From positions 310,001-374,000 of the forward strand of contig CAWHEB010000001.1 in assembly GCA_963828285.1 (NCBI GenBank): a stretch of DNA of 64,000 nt. Reading direction: 5' to 3'. Shown piece after piece: positions 36,081 through 47,279 of the stretch. The stretch is from DAIOEK01 sp963828285 (GTDB taxonomy: Bacteria > Chloroflexota > Anaerolineae > Anaerolineales > Anaerolineaceae). The stretch's first letter is position 1. The number at the start of each line of letters is the position of its first letter. The position numbers were made by a program, and so were the translations under genes. The notes beneath the pieces are model-generated. The model made no database searches. It saw only the letters and a list, made by a program, of their open reading frames with translations, and had not been told where the DNA came from.

Positions 36081-37637
36081 ATGAATGTTTTAATGGTTTA
36101 TCCACAATTTCCAGATACATTTTGGAGTTTCAAACATGCTATCAAGTTTCTGGACAAGAAGGCGTCGACTCCACCGCTTGGGTTACTAACTATTGCTGCA
36201 ATGCTTCCCAAGGAATGGGAAATAAAACTTATTGATATGAACGTTGCAGATCTCGAAGACTCTGATATCCTCTGGGCTGATTTGGTAATGATAAGTGCAA
36301 TGACGGTTCAAAGGTCCTCCGTAAATGAAGTTCTCAACTTGTGCCATCGTCTAAACCGTAAAGTTGCTGCAGGTGGGCCTCTTTTTACAACAGAATCTGA
36401 GAACTTTCCATTGGTCGACTATTTCATCTTAAATGAAGGTGAAAAAACTTTACCTCCATTTATTCATGATCTGGAAGCTGGTACTCCAGCACAATATTAT
36501 CGTTGTACTGAATATCCTGATATTCAGGAAACCCCTACTCCAAGGTATGAATTGCTGGATATGAGCGCTTATGATTCCATGAGTATTCAGTATTCAAGAG
36601 GGTGTCCATTCCATTGTGATTTCTGCAATATAACATCGCTATTCGGTCATCGACCACGGGTAAAATCTGTCAAACAAATCCTCGCGGAGCTAGATCGCCT
36701 ATATGAACTAGGTTGGTCAAGAGAAGTGTTTTTTGTTGATGATAACTTGATAGGAAACAAAAAACATATCAAGGAAGAAGTGCTACCGGCACTCATTCAG
36801 TGGAGAAAAGGCAAAGCAGGTTTCAACTTTGTTACTGAAGTCTCCATTAATCTTTCAGATGATAAGGAATTAATGCAGTTGATGGCAGATGCCGGTTTCA
36901 TCTCCATATTTGTTGGGATAGAAACTCCAAGTGAAGAAGGACTTGAGGAATGTCATAAATCTCAAAATACCCGTAGAAATTTATTGGATTCCGTCCACAC
37001 ACTCCAATCCTATGGAATGCAAGTAATGGCTGGATTCATTGTTGGCTTTGATAGTGACAAGGAGGATATCTTCCAACGTCAATTTGATTTTATTCAGGAT
37101 AGTGGAATTGTCACTGCTATGGTTGGAATGTTGCAAGCACCTTTGGGTACACAGCTCTATGATCGTTTGTATAAAGAAGGTAGGATTCAATTAGGATTTA
37201 CAGGCGATAATGGCGATGGCGAGACAAACATTGTTCCCATTATGGATATCCACACCCTCAAAAGTGGTTACGTCAACCTGGTGCGCAGCCTGTTTTCCCC
37301 CAAGGTGGCTTATCAGCGTATTCGCACTATGCTTTATCACTTTAAACCTCAGGTAAGGACAGTTACAATTAGTGGGCCGGAAATAAAAGCATTATTTCGG
37401 TCATTTCTTTGGACGGGTATCCTAAGTGATGCTAGATGGGAGTTTTGGAAATTATTAGTGTGGACACTCTTCCGCTTTCCGGCGAAGTTACCGTTAGCAA
37501 TTACTATGACGGTCTATGCTTACCATTTCCGAAAGATGAGTCTTGAGCATGTGAAAGATGAAAGTCGAGTGTCAGTTGGTAGCCAAAAACCAATCCGAAT
37601 TCAAACTTCAGCTCTCCCTAAAGTGACCTGGCAGTAA
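36081..37637 (+). CDS. B12-binding radical SAM protein with C-terminal DUF4070-like region
   Basis: A 518-residue protein from the ATG at 36081, 8 bases after AGGAG; an upstream in-frame TTG/ATG without a good ribosome site was rejected. The N-terminal cobalamin-binding-like domain (NVLMVYPQFP, STPPLGLLTIAAMLP) is followed by a radical SAM cluster C175-x3-C179-x2-C182, FFVDDNLIGNK, GIETPSEEGL and a C-terminal helical region as in DUF4070 enzymes. That family includes the hopanoid C2-methylase HpnP, but specific function cannot be assigned. The divergent GGTCAT operator suggests regulation. Confidence 0.85.
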   Translation: MNVLMVYPQFPDTFWSFKHAIKFLDKKASTPPLGLLTIAAMLPKEWEIKLIDMNVADLEDSDILWADLVMISAMTVQRSSVNEVLNLCHRLNRKVAAGGPLFTTESENFPLVDYFILNEGEKTLPPFIHDLEAGTPAQYYRCTEYPDIQETPTPRYELLDMSAYDSMSIQYSRGCPFHCDFCNITSLFGHRPRVKSVKQILAELDRLYELGWSREVFFVDDNLIGNKKHIKEEVLPALIQWRKGKAGFNFVTEVSINLSDDKELMQLMADAGFISIFVGIETPSEEGLEECHKSQNTRRNLLDSVHTLQSYGMQVMAGFIVGFDSDKEDIFQRQFDFIQDSGIVTAMVGMLQAPLGTQLYDRLYKEGRIQLGFTGDNGDGETNIVPIMDIHTLKSGYVNLVRSLFSPKVAYQRIRTMLYHFKPQVRTVTISGPEIKALFRSFLWTGILSDARWEFWKLLVWTLFRFPAKLPLAITMTVYAYHFRKMSLEHVKDESRVSVGSQKPIRIQTSALPKVTWQ

Positions 37638-37721
37638 GATGTTTCCAAATCATCCTAATGAAATAAATATGGGGTTTGGAACTAACCAACGAATTTAATG
37701 AATATCATCCATATAAATAAT

Positions 37722-37756
37722 AAAAAAATGGACTGCTTACGCAGTCCATTTTTATT
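37722..37756 (-). terminator. Bidirectional terminator
   Basis: AAAAAATGGACTGC with loop TTAC and GCAGTCCATTTTT. Flanking A and T runs serve both the radical SAM gene (plus) and the aldolase gene (minus). Confidence 0.88.
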
Positions 37757-37765
37757 AATAGGATA

Positions 37766-38713
37766 TTAGCTAATCAAATTTCGAACTATATCCAGTTGTC
37801 CAGCGCTGCCTAATTTAACATTTTTATCCGCGATGAATTTTGCATATTCTTCCATGAATACTTTACCGACAGGTCGAAGGTCAAAATTTTCCGGATGGTC
37901 ACGGAAGTACTCTCTGTGTACTCGAGTCCAAACTAATCGACCATCAGTATCAATATTGATTTTTGTTACGCCTAGAGTAGCTGCCATCTTGAATTGTTTG
38001 TCATCAACGCCTTTCGCGCCTTTCAAGTCACCACCAGCTTTATTTATCCTTTCGACTTCATCTTGTGGCACAGAACTGGATCCGTGCATCACCAGAGGAA
38101 ACCCTGGTAATCGTTTCTGGATCTCAGTGAGAACATCAAAACGTAATCCCTGTGTGCCAGAGAATTTAAAAGCGCCATGGCTTGTTCCGATCGCGCATGC
38201 AAGAGAATCGACTCCGGTTCGTTCTACGAATTCCTTTGCTTGTTTTGGATCAGTAAGTTTTGCATTCGCCTCATCAACAGCGACATGCTCTTCAACACCA
38301 CCTAATTGACCCAACTCTGCTTCCACAACCAATCCTTTTGCGTGGGCAGCATCCACAACACGTTTGGTAATCGCGATATTCTCATCAAAAGATTCATGGC
38401 TCGCATCTATCATTACAGAACTATAAAATCCGCTCTCTATGCAGTCATAACAAGTTTTTTCATCACCATGATCCAAATGCACTGCAAAAATTGATTCGGG
38501 AAAAACCTCGTCGGCTGCTCGAATGATTCCTTCCAACATACGTTTATCAGAGTAAGAACGGGCACCTTTACTGATTTGGATAATAAAAGGAGCTTTGCTA
38601 TCAATATTTCCCCGAAATAGTCCCATAGTTTGTTCGAGATTATTGATATTGTAAGCACCAATTGCGAATTTTCCATAGGCTGCTTCAAATAATTTCTTAG
38701 TACTGACGATCAT
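37766..38713 (-). CDS. Class II fructose-bisphosphate/tagatose-type aldolase
   Basis: A 315-residue zinc-dependent aldolase. The motifs are VHLDHGDEKTC (zinc His), VEAELGQLGG, the second zinc loop GTSHGAFKF, MHGSSSVP and KINIDTDGRL. Length and the ELGQLGG form fit the FbaA/GatY/KbaY-like class IIB group, acting in glycolysis or sugar breakdown. AAGGAG precedes the start. The pfkA gene lies elsewhere in the window, so glycolytic use is likely. Confidence 0.9.
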   Translation of the reverse strand: MIVSTKKLFEAAYGKFAIGAYNINNLEQTMGLFRGNIDSKAPFIIQISKGARSYSDKRMLEGIIRAADEVFPESIFAVHLDHGDEKTCYDCIESGFYSSVMIDASHESFDENIAITKRVVDAAHAKGLVVEAELGQLGGVEEHVAVDEANAKLTDPKQAKEFVERTGVDSLACAIGTSHGAFKFSGTQGLRFDVLTEIQKRLPGFPLVMHGSSSVPQDEVERINKAGGDLKGAKGVDDKQFKMAATLGVTKINIDTDGRLVWTRVHREYFRDHPENFDLRPVGKVFMEEYAKFIADKNVKLGSAGQLDIVRNLIS

Positions 38714-39117
38714 TATTTTCTCCTTGAAATTGAGTAATGAAATACAAATATATCATGTCTAAACATGTATTTTTCTAATTGATTCTAAATCAAAATGACG
38801 GGAATTGCCATATCTCGGATGAATATAAACCACATGTTGGTTAACATGGACATAGTTACCTTCGTGTTTTCAATAGATGTGGCTAAATAATTCATCTCCC
38901 TTGGTAATTTCATAAGTGTCATTTTTCAATTCGTTTGCCTCTTTTTTGATTTTTATTATGGTTAATATGAATATTTACTTAGTCTTTATTCACATGAGTA
39001 GGGTATTTTTATAGAATTATGCTAGAGTAATTCTTGTCACAATATTCATAGAAATAGTTTTTGTTGTTGTGACATTCTATATGTAAGCGGGGACGAAAAA
39101 AGGATCAGTCAGGGGAA
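38714..39117. promoter_or_regulatory. Divergent intergenic region with inverted repeats
   Basis: 404 AT-rich bases without a supportable gene. Two dyads stand out: CATGT/ACATG at 38754-38767 near the aldolase start, and TGTCACAA (39035-39042) with TTGTGACA (39067-39074) just upstream of the GGDEF gene. No convincing -35/-10 pair was identified for the plus-strand gene. Confidence 0.4.
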
Positions 39118-41028
39118 ATGAAAACATTAAAAATAAATTTTACCAATATCTCAATTGTTAGCACGATTATTATATCGATGTTATTTCTTTTCTCCTTAGC
39201 TGGTTTATTCACTTCAACGAAGGCGATTTCCCGCATGGAATTAGACCATCAGATCAACCTGGTTGATCTTAGATGGTATGCACATCTCGGTTTTTCTCAA
39301 TCAGACTTAGATGGATTCGATGTAAATGGGATTGGCGTCAAGCAAATTGATAAATTTCCCATCCGGTTGAATAAAATTTTTGAGGGACTACCAATTAATA
39401 CCCAGAATGAATTTTCGGTAATGACAACTTTTGAGTGTAATGAACTATGCTTATCTCAGAATTCCTCATTATATTTGGCGGAAATTGGAGAAAACTGGTC
39501 AGTTTACCTGAATGGGCAAAATATATACAACGAAATATATCTTGATCCAAAGGGTCGGATGGCGATCCATAGGACCATCCAGAAAGTCATTATACCCATC
39601 CCAAACCGAGTACTCCAACCAGGAAGGAATTTTCTTGTATTTCGAATTATTGGAGATTCTTATATTCATCCGTTCTTTTCCGGCATGCTGCCAGGATTTT
39701 CCATGTCCAATGGATATTTGATAGGAAACACTCAAAACCTCCTTCAAAAACGTCTTCTAATTGACGCGGTCTTCTGGTTCCAAATTGGAGTATATTTCTT
39801 TTTTGGTGTTTTTCAATTTTGGACCTTTATTCGCCGGAAAGAATCTTATAACTTATATTTTGGACTGTTCCTCATTACATGTGTTGTATATTCGTTTACA
39901 ATGACGAATTTCACTTATAGATACGCTTTAGATACAGCTCTAATAATCAAATATATGTATTCATCCAATATCGTTTGGCCAGGATTGATCGGAATAACCG
40001 TATGGAGTTTCTTATTCAAAGACAAACCCACACCACAGGTTTTAATAGCGATCATCATCTTTTCCTTGCTTTCCATCATGTGTATTATGGTCGCACCTGT
40101 ACCGTGGGTGGAAGTGATTCTTAATGTTTCTCTTGTACCAATTTCTTTAGCTTCTATCTACATCATATTCTTGATTTTTCCGGCAATCAAATCCAATATA
40201 CCCGGGGCAAAACAATTACTTATCGCTGGGATTTTTATTAGCATTTTAGTAGTCTATGCAAATATAGATTGGGTAATTATTCACAGCGGAGTTGACTTAA
40301 CTGGATGGATTCCTTTTTTCCTGACTTTAGCTTTTATGTCTATATTCATCGATCGCTTTTGGGCTGTAACAGTGGATTTATTGGAATCGAATGAAAAACT
40401 AACAAGTATTCGTGATGGAATGGAAAAAGAAATATTAGCCAGAACCAGTGAATTCCGAAATGCAAATAATCTATTGGAAGAAAAATTAAAGGAGATCAAC
40501 CGTCTTCATAGCAAGGTTTACCATATGGCTTTACATGATACATTGACCGGTTTATATAATAGACATTTTCTGGCTGAAACATTGGACCGTGAATTTGCCA
40601 GGGCATCGAGGGAAAATCATCCTATTGGAATATTGATGATTGATATAGATCACTTCAAGGTGATAAATGACACCTTTGGACATAAGGCCGGTGATGAAGT
40701 TCTAAAAAAATTTGGTGAGGAGACTTTATCACATATCAGGCAGGAAGATGTGGCGTTTAGGTATGGTGGGGAAGAATTTTTAATCCTCCTGCCCCGAGCT
40801 TCACAAAAAGATTCACAGTTGAGGGCGGATGATCTTCGAGTAATGATTGAACAATTAAACTTCCAGATAGAAGATAAAATTGGACAAATTACAGTTTCAG
40901 TCGGGGTCGCTGAATATCCATTAAATGGGAATACCCCTGATGAAGTATTAATCAAGGCCGACGAAGCACTGTACGCTGCTAAAAAAGCTGGAAGGAATCG
41001 TGTGGAGATAGCCTATGTCCCATTTTGA
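39118..41028 (+). CDS. Membrane diguanylate cyclase with 7TMR-DISM-like sensor region
   Basis: A 636-residue protein: an N-terminal helix (about 11-32), an extracytoplasmic domain (about 33-215) with the pattern of 7TMR-DISM sensors, seven membrane helices (about 220-420), a coiled coil (about 425-470) and GGDEF. The active site is GGEEF (550-554) and an intact inhibitory RxxD (RQED) lies exactly five residues before it, so feedback-inhibited c-di-GMP synthesis is expected. The stop overlaps the next gene by 14 bases. Confidence 0.9.
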   Translation: MKTLKINFTNISIVSTIIISMLFLFSLAGLFTSTKAISRMELDHQINLVDLRWYAHLGFSQSDLDGFDVNGIGVKQIDKFPIRLNKIFEGLPINTQNEFSVMTTFECNELCLSQNSSLYLAEIGENWSVYLNGQNIYNEIYLDPKGRMAIHRTIQKVIIPIPNRVLQPGRNFLVFRIIGDSYIHPFFSGMLPGFSMSNGYLIGNTQNLLQKRLLIDAVFWFQIGVYFFFGVFQFWTFIRRKESYNLYFGLFLITCVVYSFTMTNFTYRYALDTALIIKYMYSSNIVWPGLIGITVWSFLFKDKPTPQVLIAIIIFSLLSIMCIMVAPVPWVEVILNVSLVPISLASIYIIFLIFPAIKSNIPGAKQLLIAGIFISILVVYANIDWVIIHSGVDLTGWIPFFLTLAFMSIFIDRFWAVTVDLLESNEKLTSIRDGMEKEILARTSEFRNANNLLEEKLKEINRLHSKVYHMALHDTLTGLYNRHFLAETLDREFARASRENHPIGILMIDIDHFKVINDTFGHKAGDEVLKKFGEETLSHIRQEDVAFRYGGEEFLILLPRASQKDSQLRADDLRVMIEQLNFQIEDKIGQITVSVGVAEYPLNGNTPDEVLIKADEALYAAKKAGRNRVEIAYVPF

Positions 41029-44000
41029 TTTCGAGCCAACCTCTTTACCAATTGATAAGGCGTGGTTATTTGATAGAGTACCGATAGGCTTTATCATTTT
41101 GGATCAATCCGGAATAATTTTAGATATCAATGCTGCAGCTGTTGAAATGACAGGATTGAATAATCAAGATTCATCCGGTTATTTTATTTATAAAATATTA
41201 TCGAATTGGATCACCGATATGGAGTTTTTACAGATAAAAACAGGTTTATCAAAATCAGTGATTATTCAGAAACGAGGAAAATCAATAAAATATCTATTAG
41301 AAACCACTGGACAAACATTCGTGTCAAATGGTCTCAACGGATATGTTCTATCAATTCAGAAAATCAAAACAAGTGACCTTGATACTAACCCTGACAGATT
41401 ATATGATAAGAGATTAGAAAGAATTATATCTGATCGCACTGAACAGCTTTCCAAAATGGTGATCAAGTTAGAAAGCGAGATTCATGAAAGACAGAGAATT
41501 GAAGAGGGATTACGCGATTCGGAATCGAAATTCAGGACGGTTATTGAACAGAGTTCGGAAGCAATCATCCTAATTAATAGCGAAGGTAGGATATTGGAAA
41601 TCAATCCTGCTTATGAGAAACTCACTGGGATACGACGTGAAGATATTCTCGGTCGGCTGTATTGGGAAGTATATTTTGAATTAATTCCCTCAAAGAAAAA
41701 GGCTTCGGAGGAAAAGCAAAAAATACAAGATATTATCCTAGATGCCTTACGACAAGAATCTTCTCCATTTCTTAATCAAGAACTTGAAGCAGAAATTCGC
41801 CACTTTGATGGGTCTATACGCAACGTATTGCAAACCATTTTTCTAATTAATACAGAAAATGGAAATCGCCTCGGCGTTATCACAAGAGATATTACTAAAC
41901 AAAAATTAGTGGAAATTGAGTCCCAAAAGAACTCGCAAAACCTATTCGAATTGAATACTCTTTCCTCAAAATTAGCTGACGCATCCACAATAGATGACCT
42001 CAACCAAATAATTGCGGAAAGGATACAAATCCTCACAGGTGCAGTAGCTTGTATCATTACCAATTATCATCAGACTGATAAATCTCTATCGGTTGAATAT
42101 ATTTCATCAAGTAATAACACTTTATTTCAGGCGAACAAGCTCCTAAAGAACTCAATTAAAAAGCTGCATATTACTATGCCTGACGAGAAGAAATCGATGT
42201 TATTATCCCAGGGATTTACAACCCGGGATTCATTAACTGAGCTAACCTTTGGGTCAATCCCTGAAATGGTCGGAAACCTACTTAAAGAAACATTTAAACT
42301 TGGAGAAATTGTTGTTATTCCCATAGATTTGGCCGGGGAACTCTTCGGAACAATTTCGATTTATCTCCCTGAAAATGCAGCAAAACCTCCCATTGATCTA
42401 ATTCGCACGATTTCTCGGGTTATTACCGTTGCCATTCAAAGAAAAAGAGCTGAACAAGAATTAATTGTTAGTGAAGAACGATTCCGCTCGATGTTAGAAA
42501 ACACGAATGATATGATCTGTATTTTGGATAGATCAGGGTGCCGAAAATTTATAGCAAATCCAAATGCATACAAACGGGTCCTGGGCTACAATCTGGATCA
42601 ACTGTTAGGCCGCGAGGTATTTGAGATTGTCCACCCAGATGATCAGGAGTTAGTCAGAACAAAATTTTCTGAGATAACCAACGGTAACCTTCTTCAAAAT
42701 GGATTTGAGTTTCGATCAAAAAGGGCAGATGGGTCATGGATTTATCTGGATGTTGACATCCAAAACCTTTTATATAATCCATCAATTGATGGTCTTTTAG
42801 TGACTGCGCGTGATGTGACTTATAAGCGACAGACCGAAGAAGCATTACGCCAGAGTGAAGAACAATTCCACAGGATGTTTGAGCGTCATCATGCTATTAT
42901 GCTGTTGGTATCTCCCGAAACAGGGATGATAGTTGATGCTAATGATGCAGCGAGCATTTTTTACGGATATTCTATTGATGAACTTAAGATGATGCATATT
43001 AATAAAATTAACCAACTGCCTCAATCCAAAATTAATTCCATAATCCAAGATATCAAAACTGATGTACCCATAAAATATGTTTTCCCGCATAAATTGATAT
43101 CAGGGGAAATCAAAACAGTAGAAGTTCTTTCTTCATTAATCGACTTACCATCAGGTCAAGTTTTATTCTCGATCGTCCAGGATGTATCTGATCGAATTGT
43201 TGCAGAAGAAGAAAAAGAGAAAGCTATCGTACGTCTCCGCAGAATCTGAAGATAAGATGCAGAGTATTTTCCGTGTTGCTCCAACAGGTATTGGTGTTGT
43301 GAATAATCGTGTTCTTGTATATGTCAATCCAAAAATATGTGAGATGGTAGGATATAGCCAGGATGAATTAATTGGCCAATCAGCTAGGATCCTTTATCCA
43401 ACACAAGAAGAATTCGACTTTGTCGGTCGAGAGAAGTATAAACAAATTGCTGAAAAAGATTCTGGGGTTGTTGAAACTATCTGGAAATGCAAAGATGGTT
43501 CATTTATCAATATTATTCTGGCATCCACCCCCATCGACTTAAAAGATCTGAGCAAAGGAGTAACTTTTACAGCTCTTGATATTACCGACCGAAAGAATTC
43601 TGAAAAAGCCTTGCAGGAGAGTGAAGAAAAGTTTAGAAAGATTTTTGAGGCATCAAAAATAGGTATTTCCACAATTGATCAGAATGGTCGTTTTACGAGT
43701 TGCAATCCTTCATTACTTTATATGCTAGGATACGATCTCGATGAATTTACGAAACTGACTTTTAGAGATATTTCACATCCTGATGATTTTCAAATTAACC
43801 AACAATTACATCAAGAACTACTGGATGGAAAAAGAGATTATTTTACAATCGAAAAACGGAATCGTCACAAGGATGGACATTTCGTTTGGGGACAATTAAC
43901 CTCGGTTCTTGTTCGTGATTCAAACCAAAAACTTATATATGTGATGGGAATGTTTGAAGACATTTCACAGCGAAAAGAAGCTGAAGTAGCCCTGCATGAA

Positions 44001-44963
44001 CAGGAAAAATTTATTCGAACGGTGATCGATAAAGTACCTGTGGGAATCTTTGTTGTAAATAAGGAAGGGATAATCAATTATCTCAATCCAGCCGGACAGG
44101 ATATATGGCAAGGAGTTCATTATGTCGATGTTGATGGATTATCTGATTACCAGGGATGGCGCCTTTCAGATGGTAGTAAGGTGGAAGCACATGAATGGGG
44201 ATCAGCAAAAGCATTAAAAGGTCAAACAACTCTGGACGAGGAAATTGAAATTGAAGCATTTGATGGTACGAGAAAGATCATATCAAATTCCGGTATACCC
44301 ATTTACGATGACAATGGCGAGATTAATGGCGCAGTTGCAATTCTCCAGAATATTACCGAACGAAAGAAGACAGAAAAAGCATTAATACAATCCAGCGATG
44401 ATCTTATTGAAGCGTATAACGCAACATTGCAAGGATGGTCACATGCATTGGAATTGCGTGAACATGAGACTGCTGGTCACAGTCAAAGAGTTGTTGATCT
44501 GACAATTCAGATGGCACATAGGTTTGGATACAAAGATGATGATATTCGCCATGTCCAACGAGGAGCTTTGCTCCATGACATTGGAAAAATGGGTATTCCT
44601 GACAGTATTTTGTTAAAACCAGGACCCTTGAGTGATGAAGAATGGATCGTGATGAAGAAACATCCGGTATTTGCAAAACAACTGCTTTCAAATATTCCAT
44701 ATTTAGCACCTGCTTTGGAAATTCCTTACTATCATCATGAGAGATGGGATGGTACAGGTTATCCGATGGGTCTAAAGGGTAAATCCATCCCTCTCTCAGC
44801 AAGAATTTTCGCTGTTGTGGATGTTTGGGATGCTTTGAGCTCAGACCGTCCCTATCGAAAGGGATGGCCGGAGACAAAAATCATTAAGTACTTGAAAGAT
44901 AAATCTGGCGAACTCTTGGATCCAGAAATTGTTAAAGAATTTCTTAAACTACTTGGGATATAG
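41015..44963 (+). CDS. Multi-PAS sensor with C-terminal HD-GYP c-di-GMP phosphodiesterase, one frame break near 43241
   Basis: Two overlapping frames read together as about 1315 residues. They join as AIVRLR-ESEDKMQSIFR if one base near 43241 is removed, the typical linker-to-PAS pattern. It contains about six to seven PAS domains (recurrent ESExxFRxxxE starts) and a GAF-like stretch (about 310-475), then HD-GYP with LLHDIGKMG, HHERWDGTGYP and DVWDALSSDRPYR. The catalytic HD and GYP are complete, so c-di-GMP hydrolysis is likely. It overlaps the upstream cyclase gene, making a synthesis/degradation pair. Confidence 0.85.
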
Positions 44964-45070
44964 GTGCGATTCGTTCCTCGCAATTAAGCTGTATGGAAAA
45001 GGATTTATTAATAATACGATTTAACAAAAGGATTTTCTCAAGAAGGTAAGGATAACCGAGAATATTAACT

Positions 45071-47228
45071 ATGATAAAGATGATATCTATTATTCCAATT
45101 GTAGCAGCAACATTATCTGCTTCAATAACAGTATATTATTTATACATTTACATCAAAGGGGTTCGTCAAATCTCTCAAATGGCATTTGGGGTGACGGCGT
45201 TCTCGATATTTCTATATGCATTAAGTTCAATTGGTTATTATAACTCTACGTCAGTTAATGAATTATTATTCTGGCAGAGGCTTGGAATTTGCGCAATCGC
45301 AAATTTTACGATTAGCTATTTTTCTTTTGTAGTCCACATTACTCAAAAATCTATCCAACCAATCTATTTCTGGCTTCTCAGAATTACTGGTTCTTTGATT
45401 ATCATCTCACAGGTGTTCATCCAGAATACTTTAACATGGCATCCAGAGACTGCTTTCCTAAAACAGGAATTCTTTTTTGGTAGATCGATACTTCTTTATG
45501 AAATTGCTCCCGGGATCATTACATCAATCACTTATGGAATTGGTATTGTTGTTTACATACTTGCACTTTATATAACCTTGGACGCAAACAAACGTGTTTC
45601 TGCATCGGTAAGTAGCCCGATTCTTGCTTCAACTATAATTATCTTTCTGGCTTTAATCAACGATATGCTGGTCATATCTGGTGTTTATCATTTCATATAT
45701 TTGTTAGAGTTAGCATTTATTGTTCTAATAATCTATATTTCTATACTGTTGTCAGATACGATTGTTCAATCCGCTTCCGCTAAGGAAAAACTTGAAACAG
45801 TAAATCTTGAACTTGGACATATCAGAAATGATTTAGAAAAAAAAGTTCAGGAACGGACTTTAGAATTTCAATACAAAGCGGAGTATTTCCGCTCTCTTGT
45901 AGATAATAGTCCAATTGCAATTGTTACCTTGGATAATAATCAGCAAATTCTTGATTGCAACACAGCGTTTGAGGCACTGTTTGGTTACGATCAATCTGAG
46001 GTAATTTCAAAGGATCTTGATAGTATCATCACGTCTCAAGATGTCAGTCATGAGGCAAGGGCATTAACTGAAAAAGTGCTATCCAACGAGAAAATTTCCG
46101 CTGTTGGCCTTAGAAAAAGAAAAGATGGCAGCATGGTGCATGTATCCATATCGGGTGTTCCGGTTGTTGTCGAGAATAGAAAAGTCGGTGTGCTTGGTCT
46201 ATATCAGGATATTTCAGCAAGTATCGAAGCTGATAAGATATTGCGGGAAAGTGAAGTCCGATATAGAAGTTTATTTGAGGATTTTCCCATTTCCCTTTGG
46301 GAAGAGGATTTTAGTTTTGTAAAAGAACAGATCGATGATCTCAAAAGCAACCAAGTTACAGATTTTGAAGAATATTTTCAAGCGCATCCTGAAAAAGTCC
46401 GAGAGTTCCTTGGATTAATCAAGGTTGTTAATATTAATCAAGCTACGATCAGCCTATTCAAAGCACGAGATAAAGAAGACCTATTATCTGGCTTGGAGCG
46501 GATTATACCGAACAAGTCTTTACCTGTAATTGCCGCAGAATTTACATCGCTGGCTAATGGCTATACAAATTTCATCAGCGAGATCGATCAAGAAAATTTC
46601 CATCGAGATATCCTTCATGTTATTCTTCGATTTAATGTTGCCCCAGGTTACGAATCCAGTTGGGGAAAGGTCTTTGTTTCCATCCAGGACATCACATCAA
46701 GAAAAATAAATGAATCAAAACTGGAGTATTTATCTACCCATGATCAGTTAACTTCATTGATTAACCGTAGTTTATTAATTGATCGACTCCAGCAAGGGCT
46801 CGCACGAGCTTATAGAAATAAATCCATTCTGGCTGCCTTTTTCATTGATCTCGATGGTTTTAAAAGCATAAATGATAATTTTGGCCACGATATTGGTGAC
46901 AAACTTCTTATTAAAGTAAGTAAAAGATTGTTAAACGAGTTACGAGTGACCGACACAGTTGCCCGTGTGGGTGGCGATGAATTTGTGATTGTTTTGGAGA
47001 ATGTTAATCAGGTGGAATCAGTCCACTTTCTTGCAAAAAAATTACTGGGGATAATTTCTGCACCATATCAAATTGATAATCATCGAGTGTTTAGTAACCG
47101 CCAGTATAGGAATCAGCTTGTATCCCAAGGATGCGGATAATCACGAACAATTACTCACCTATGCTGATACGGCTATGTATAAATCCAAACAACTGGGGAA
47201 AAATCAGGTCAGTTTCTATTTATCCTAA
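45071..47228 (+). CDS. 7TM-PAS-GGDEF diguanylate cyclase, one frame break near 47093
   Basis: About 718 residues when the frame break near 47093 is bridged; the second frame supplies the family end TASIGISLYPKDAD and YADTAMYKSKQLGKN, finishing at 47228. Seven N-terminal membrane helices (about 1-230) resemble the N-terminal 7TM region of some histidine kinases. They are followed by two PAS-like domains and GGDEF with GGDEF at 634-638 and inhibitory RVTD five residues earlier. The third c-di-GMP protein in a row. Confidence 0.88.
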
Positions 47229-47279
47229 TTATTGATATGTAATAGGTTTACTGTAGATTGAACGGTTAGGCAATTACTA

